A DNA stretch of 36,301 nt from Candidatus Latescibacterota bacterium. GTDB taxonomy: Bacteria; Latescibacterota; UBA2968; GCA-2709665. This document shows positions 33,026-36,301 of this stretch, one piece after another. Within the stretch, counting starts at the first letter, position 1. Each line of letters opens with the position of its first letter. The notes under the pieces were generated by a model. It had not been told where the DNA came from. It saw only the letters and a list, made by a program, of their open reading frames with translations, and did not search any database. The stretch covers positions 1-36,301 of the forward strand of contig JAAXHE010000315.1 of assembly GCA_012271065.1 (NCBI GenBank). The letters run 5' to 3'. The position numbers and the translations under genes were made by a program.

Positions 33026-34606
33026 ATGACGGAACGGCCCAATCGGAAGGCTCTGACTGATGCGCTAGACATATATCGCGACGCGATGAGACCATTCATT
33101 GTTCGCTGCCTTAAGCGCGTACGTAGTGGTACAGTAGACGACCATATACGAGCCGCTCTCCGTGATGATCGGTACATCCAGTTTGAGGAGAACTTGAGTA
33201 AAGGCCGCGGGATTGATGAAGCAATAGATATCACCGACTTCTATCCACTCGTGAAGAGATATTGGAATGACGTTTTCGCAGGTGTCCTTGAAAGAGTCAA
33301 AAAACCTTGGGATACTCTACATAGGATTGCCAAAGCGCGGAACGACGCAGCACATCCAGGACGCGAAGATCTGGAGACTGAGAACGTATGTGAGCGCCTG
33401 ACGGAAATCGCAATGGTACTTACTGCGATCAATGAGACCGGTAGATGTCAGGAGATCGAGACGATCAGGAGCGAGATTATGCCCTTAATGACTTCCGCTC
33501 ACAAGTTTCGACAGGGTGGACGCGACGTCTATGCATTCGTTCTTGATCTCGAGACCCTCGACAATCAGCTTCCCGACCGTGTAGATGATAAAGTCGTCAA
33601 GGACGCCAATCGTCCCCTTTCACCAAGTCATGCTGACAGCATTCGGAAGTACCTGGAGACCCGCGACGATTGGCTACTTGGAACTCTGTTGTTAGGTGTC
33701 TCCCCAGACGCTGTCGATTTTCAATCCTATTTGGAAGAACCGAATGAAGTCTGTTCAGTAGGCGACTTCCGAATTCGGACTGATGCTCTTGCGAGCATGA
33801 AGATGTTTGACGGACAGCACCGGCGGCGGGCAATTAAAGATGTCCTTTTCGAACTTTCACATAACGTACGCCATGCCGAGAAACTCTCGGCTCTGAGAGA
33901 ATCCTCGTTGCCCGTGATGGTCTATGTCGAGGACGATATTAAAGCCTTACGGCAGATGTTCGCGGATGCGGCGCAAACCAGAGCGATTGAGCGAAACACA
34001 GTAACCAGATTTGACCTGAGAGACGCGTTCAATTTGGCCGCGCTGTGGATTGCGGAAAACAGCGATCTGTTCGCCGACAGGGTCGAGATGGAGCGTTCAT
34101 CGGTCCCCAGGAGCAGCCAAAAGATCATTGCAATTAACCAGTTATCGATGACACTTAAAACGCTTGAAGTTGGTTATAAGGGCCGCGTCAGAAAAGAAAG
34201 GAATGATGAATACATGCTGGATCTGGACTCGCTATACGACCGGTGCTGGACATGGGCAGACGACTTCATGCCGACCGCCAGAAGCGAGTACAACGACCTC
34301 ATGGCGGGAGAGCTTGACAACTCCGAAATCCCCGACAAACGTGCTACTACTATGGCCTACAACGCCACAGTCATACGGATTTTGGCTGGCTGCTACTATG
34401 AGTGGACAAGAAATGGAGCCGATTGGTTGCCGTTAGCTGAATTCCTCAGTGGCGTATCGCTTAAACCGGGGGTTTCCGAAGACTCCTTGTTGGTCGATGC
34501 GGGTGTGGTCGCTCCAGGCGGTACTTCACCTGAGGCTCGGCAAAGTCTCGTATTGGAGGCGATCGACTACATCGTACAGCAGGCAGAGATACAAACATCC
34601 CGATAG
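33026..34606 (+). CDS. Fusion of Swt1-like HEPN domain and DGQHR (DndB-like) domain
   Basis: The start is the ATG at 33026, five bases after GGAGGTGCGAG begins; the frame is open further up but has no site there. The protein has 526 residues. Residues 10-150 match a Swt1-like HEPN domain: ALDIYRDAMRPFIVRCLKRV, a central region with DITDFYPLVKRYWNDVFAGV, and the HEPN catalytic motif RNxxxH at Arg105-Asn106-Asp-Ala-Ala-His110, so it should be an RNase. Residues 159-526 form a DGQHR domain: SPSHADSIRKYLETRDDWLLG (199-219) and the signature DGQHRRRAI (262-270). DGQHR domains define DndB, a regulator of DNA phosphorothioation. No dndCDE genes are seen. AT-rich composition suggests horizontal acquisition. 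Confidence 0.85.
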   Translation: MTERPNRKALTDALDIYRDAMRPFIVRCLKRVRSGTVDDHIRAALRDDRYIQFEENLSKGRGIDEAIDITDFYPLVKRYWNDVFAGVLERVKKPWDTLHRIAKARNDAAHPGREDLETENVCERLTEIAMVLTAINETGRCQEIETIRSEIMPLMTSAHKFRQGGRDVYAFVLDLETLDNQLPDRVDDKVVKDANRPLSPSHADSIRKYLETRDDWLLGTLLLGVSPDAVDFQSYLEEPNEVCSVGDFRIRTDALASMKMFDGQHRRRAIKDVLFELSHNVRHAEKLSALRESSLPVMVYVEDDIKALRQMFADAAQTRAIERNTVTRFDLRDAFNLAALWIAENSDLFADRVEMERSSVPRSSQKIIAINQLSMTLKTLEVGYKGRVRKERNDEYMLDLDSLYDRCWTWADDFMPTARSEYNDLMAGELDNSEIPDKRATTMAYNATVIRILAGCYYEWTRNGADWLPLAEFLSGVSLKPGVSEDSLLVDAGVVAPGGTSPEARQSLVLEAIDYIVQQAEIQTSR

Positions 34607-34654
34607 AGAGTAGCAGGACCGAGCGTCACGCGAGAATCAAAATGGAGGTTTACG

Positions 34655-35845
34655 ATGGCACTAAGAATCGGACCAATGGAAAACCAATACAGCCTGCGGG
34701 TTCCGTCCCATCGGTTTCGGCAAGGAGGCCGAGATGTATATTACTTCTCTCTCGATTTGGAAACGCTCGATGGCCTGCTGCCACAGCGTGTGGAGGACAA
34801 CGTAGTAAGGGAGGCGAACCGGAGATTGACCCCAAGTCACGCAAGAGCAATAAAGGAATACCTTGAAGAACATGATAACTGGCTGTTGGGGTCGTTACTG
34901 CTTGGGATAGCCCCCAGTGCGGTGGAATTCAAACCCTACACGGACGATACCGACGAGTCGGCCAATGGAAACTTCGGTGAATTACGTATCCTCACAAACC
35001 GTGTCAACACAATGAAGATTTTCGACGGCCAGCACCGGCGAAGGGCCATTCAGGACGTACTCGCCGATTTGTCGAGTTCGCCCGGTGAGACTCAGGCGCA
35101 CAAACTCGAGTCCCTGAGAAACGCGTCGATGACCATAGTTCTGTATGCAGAAGACGACATCAAGACGTTACGTCAGATGTTCGTCGACGCATCGAAAAAC
35201 AAGCGCATTGAAGGTCATACAGTTACGAGGTTCGATCAACGAGATGCATTCAATCTCACGGCGGTTCGCCTCGCCAAGAATAGTCGCCTGTTCGTTGAAA
35301 GAGTCGAATTCGAGCGGTCCTCAGTTGCCGCGTCGAGCCATCATCTGCTGGCTGTCAATCAGCTTGCTGCAATATTGAAGAACATCGAGGTCGGCTATGG
35401 AAAGCGGGTCAGCCGGGAACTGAATGCAAACTACATTATAGACATCGATAGCCTGTACGAGCGTTGCCGCGTTTGGGCCGACGAGTTTATGCCAGCCGCC
35501 AGAAATGAATACGGCGGCCTCGTGTCCGGGGCGATAGATGATGACGAGATACCTAGGTTTCGTATCACGACGTTTGCATACAATGTCGGCTTTATTCGCG
35601 TCTTGGCAGAGTGTTATAGAAGATGCATTTTAGAACATGGCTCCTGGAAGCCCCTGGCTGAGTTTATCAAGACACAGTCGATAGATTATGGGGGTAGACA
35701 TGGCGTGCTGGTAGATGCTGGACTGGTCAATCCGGCCGGCACGCAACTGTTCTTGCGTCGGCAGGAATTAACCAGAGCCGCAGACCACATCGTCGCCGCG
35801 GCGATCGGAGCAAGAGAAGAAACAACCCAAGTGGAGTCACCATAG
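34655..35845 (+). CDS. DGQHR-domain (DndB-like) protein, paralogue without HEPN
   Basis: A 396-residue protein that aligns over nearly its whole length with residues 159-526 of the upstream fusion. Shared blocks include FRQGGRDVY, DLETLD, NWLLGSLLLGI (WLLGTLLLGV upstream), KIFDGQHRRRAIQDVL (DGQHR at 124-128), AEDDIKTLRQMF, TVTRFDQRDAFNL and WADEFMPAARNEYG. The upstream copy has near-identical versions, so this is a tandem duplication that diverged. GGAGG precedes the ATG by 6 bases. The gap between the genes is 48 bases, so they are cotranscribed. It could partner or regulate the HEPN fusion by dimerising through the DGQHR domains. This is inference. Confidence 0.87.
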   Translation: MALRIGPMENQYSLRVPSHRFRQGGRDVYYFSLDLETLDGLLPQRVEDNVVREANRRLTPSHARAIKEYLEEHDNWLLGSLLLGIAPSAVEFKPYTDDTDESANGNFGELRILTNRVNTMKIFDGQHRRRAIQDVLADLSSSPGETQAHKLESLRNASMTIVLYAEDDIKTLRQMFVDASKNKRIEGHTVTRFDQRDAFNLTAVRLAKNSRLFVERVEFERSSVAASSHHLLAVNQLAAILKNIEVGYGKRVSRELNANYIIDIDSLYERCRVWADEFMPAARNEYGGLVSGAIDDDEIPRFRITTFAYNVGFIRVLAECYRRCILEHGSWKPLAEFIKTQSIDYGGRHGVLVDAGLVNPAGTQLFLRRQELTRAADHIVAAAIGAREETTQVESP

Positions 35846-36006
35846 GCGAGACACTCATAGAGTCCAATTTATCCAGTGTCGAAATCCTCCCAAGCCAACC
35901 ATATTTGTATGCATACGGGTTCGGATCGGGAGCAATAGGACGTTTGTGGATTGTTTCTCACACTATCCTTTATTGTTGGTCACGGGACATGAAAGGCCAA
36001 TAGCGA

Positions 36007-36279
36007 ATGGCTTCAAGAAAGAAAAAATACATCATTATTGGGGCAAATGGTCTCGAACGCACGACGACGAATTACCTCGTCGACTGCGTACCTTGGTATA
36101 GTCTTGCGAGGGTTCGAAACTTAAGAGACTACGACGTTGTGATCTTGAACCTCTTACCATTTTCTTCAAATGTAGCGCAGCGCAGTGCTGTGGATTGGGC
36201 TAAGTTTCACGCCCTTATTGACATGAGAGCAACAATCAATATTCTCCAGAATGGAGGAGCGATACTAATCTCAAGTTAA
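36007..36279 (+). CDS. Small protein of unknown function beside the DGQHR genes
   Basis: A 90-residue frame starting MASRKKKYIIIGANGLERTT, with AAAGG 11 bases upstream and ending at TAA 22 bases before the window end. It begins with a basic N-terminus and a strand-like KYIIIGANGLE, then NYLVDCVPWYSLARVR and DYDVVILNLLPFSSN, and ends NILQNGGAILISS. The pattern of two parallel strands followed by helices resembles the start of a Rossmann-like or phosphatase fold, and the end reads as if the family might normally continue. I cannot name it. It follows the DGQHR gene by 161 bases on the same strand. Confidence 0.5.
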   Translation: MASRKKKYIIIGANGLERTTTNYLVDCVPWYSLARVRNLRDYDVVILNLLPFSSNVAQRSAVDWAKFHALIDMRATINILQNGGAILISS

Positions 36280-36301
36280 GCGAGTTTTTTCAGATATAAA
36301 T

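Noticed and set aside
33026..35845. Calling the locus a dnd phosphorothioation operon (dndB)
   Set aside because: Only DGQHR-domain genes are visible. No dndC, dndD, dndE or cysteine desulfurase is in the window, and the HEPN fusion is unlike standard DndB.
35851..36003. Stop-free frame between the second DGQHR gene and the gene at 36007
   Set aside because: It lacks an ATG, GTG or TTG at its start (an ATA after GGAG is the only candidate), and a stop-free run of about 50 codons is not rare by chance.
1..36301. CRISPR arrays, tRNA and rRNA genes
   Set aside because: I saw no regularly spaced direct repeats, no tRNA-like T-loop with cloverleaf, and no rRNA core sequence. The repeats present are isolated hairpins or inverted-repeat elements.

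Overview
The window is a high-GC bacterial chromosome segment. The organism is Gram-negative: it carries a TolC-type outer-membrane protein, an RND pump and a lipoprotein adaptor. The gene content (three enolase-superfamily enzymes, two Gfo/Idh/MocA oxidoreductases, a DUF3604 protein, a gamma-glutamyltransferase, M14 and M42 peptidases) resembles uncultured, organic-matter-degrading lineages such as Latescibacterota or Poribacteria. That placement is inference from gene content, since there is no rRNA or marker gene.

Left part (1-9.6 kb, minus strand). The 5' end of an enolase-superfamily gene runs off the left edge. It is followed by a short inverted-repeat element, a bactofilin gene beside a protein resembling only the N-terminal half of M23-type cell-envelope peptidases, and a 53-residue membrane protein. 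A tripartite efflux set follows (lipoprotein adaptor, RND pump, TolC-type channel), with a small exported protein after the TolC gene. The RND pump carries about 230 extra, largely hydrophobic residues between TM6 and TM7.

Middle (9.8-28.3 kb). Minus-strand genes encode an Mrp/ApbC ATPase with its own intrinsic terminator, a PLP aminotransferase, a gamma-glutamyltransferase and a DUF3604 protein. A plus-strand pair (glutaredoxin-like protein and RarA) and a sigma-70 region 4 protein come next; the latter is preceded by a promoter, a 17-codon reading frame and a terminator-like hairpin. A nine-gene minus-strand block (28.3 to 18.6 kb) looks catabolic: Gfo/Idh/MocA, M42 peptidase, TIM-barrel isomerase, second Gfo/Idh/MocA, D-2-hydroxyacid dehydrogenase, M14 carboxypeptidase, enolase-superfamily enzyme, TMEM14-like protein and another enolase-superfamily enzyme. 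Short gaps and one GTGA overlap suggest at least two cotranscribed groups.

Right part (28.4-36.3 kb, plus strand). A four-helix membrane protein precedes a PolX-like protein whose polymerase active site has lost two of three catalytic aspartates while its PHP site is complete. An unrecognised helical protein follows. After a repeat-rich stretch and an orphan HicB-like gene, the base composition becomes visibly more AT-rich. Here a strong promoter with an internal palindrome drives two tandem DGQHR-domain (DndB-related) genes. The first is fused to an N-terminal Swt1-like HEPN domain with an intact RNxxxH motif; the second is a close paralogue without HEPN. A small unknown gene follows at the window edge. 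This HEPN-DGQHR/DGQHR pair, without any visible dndCDE genes, is the best candidate here for an undescribed defence or toxin-antitoxin-like system.
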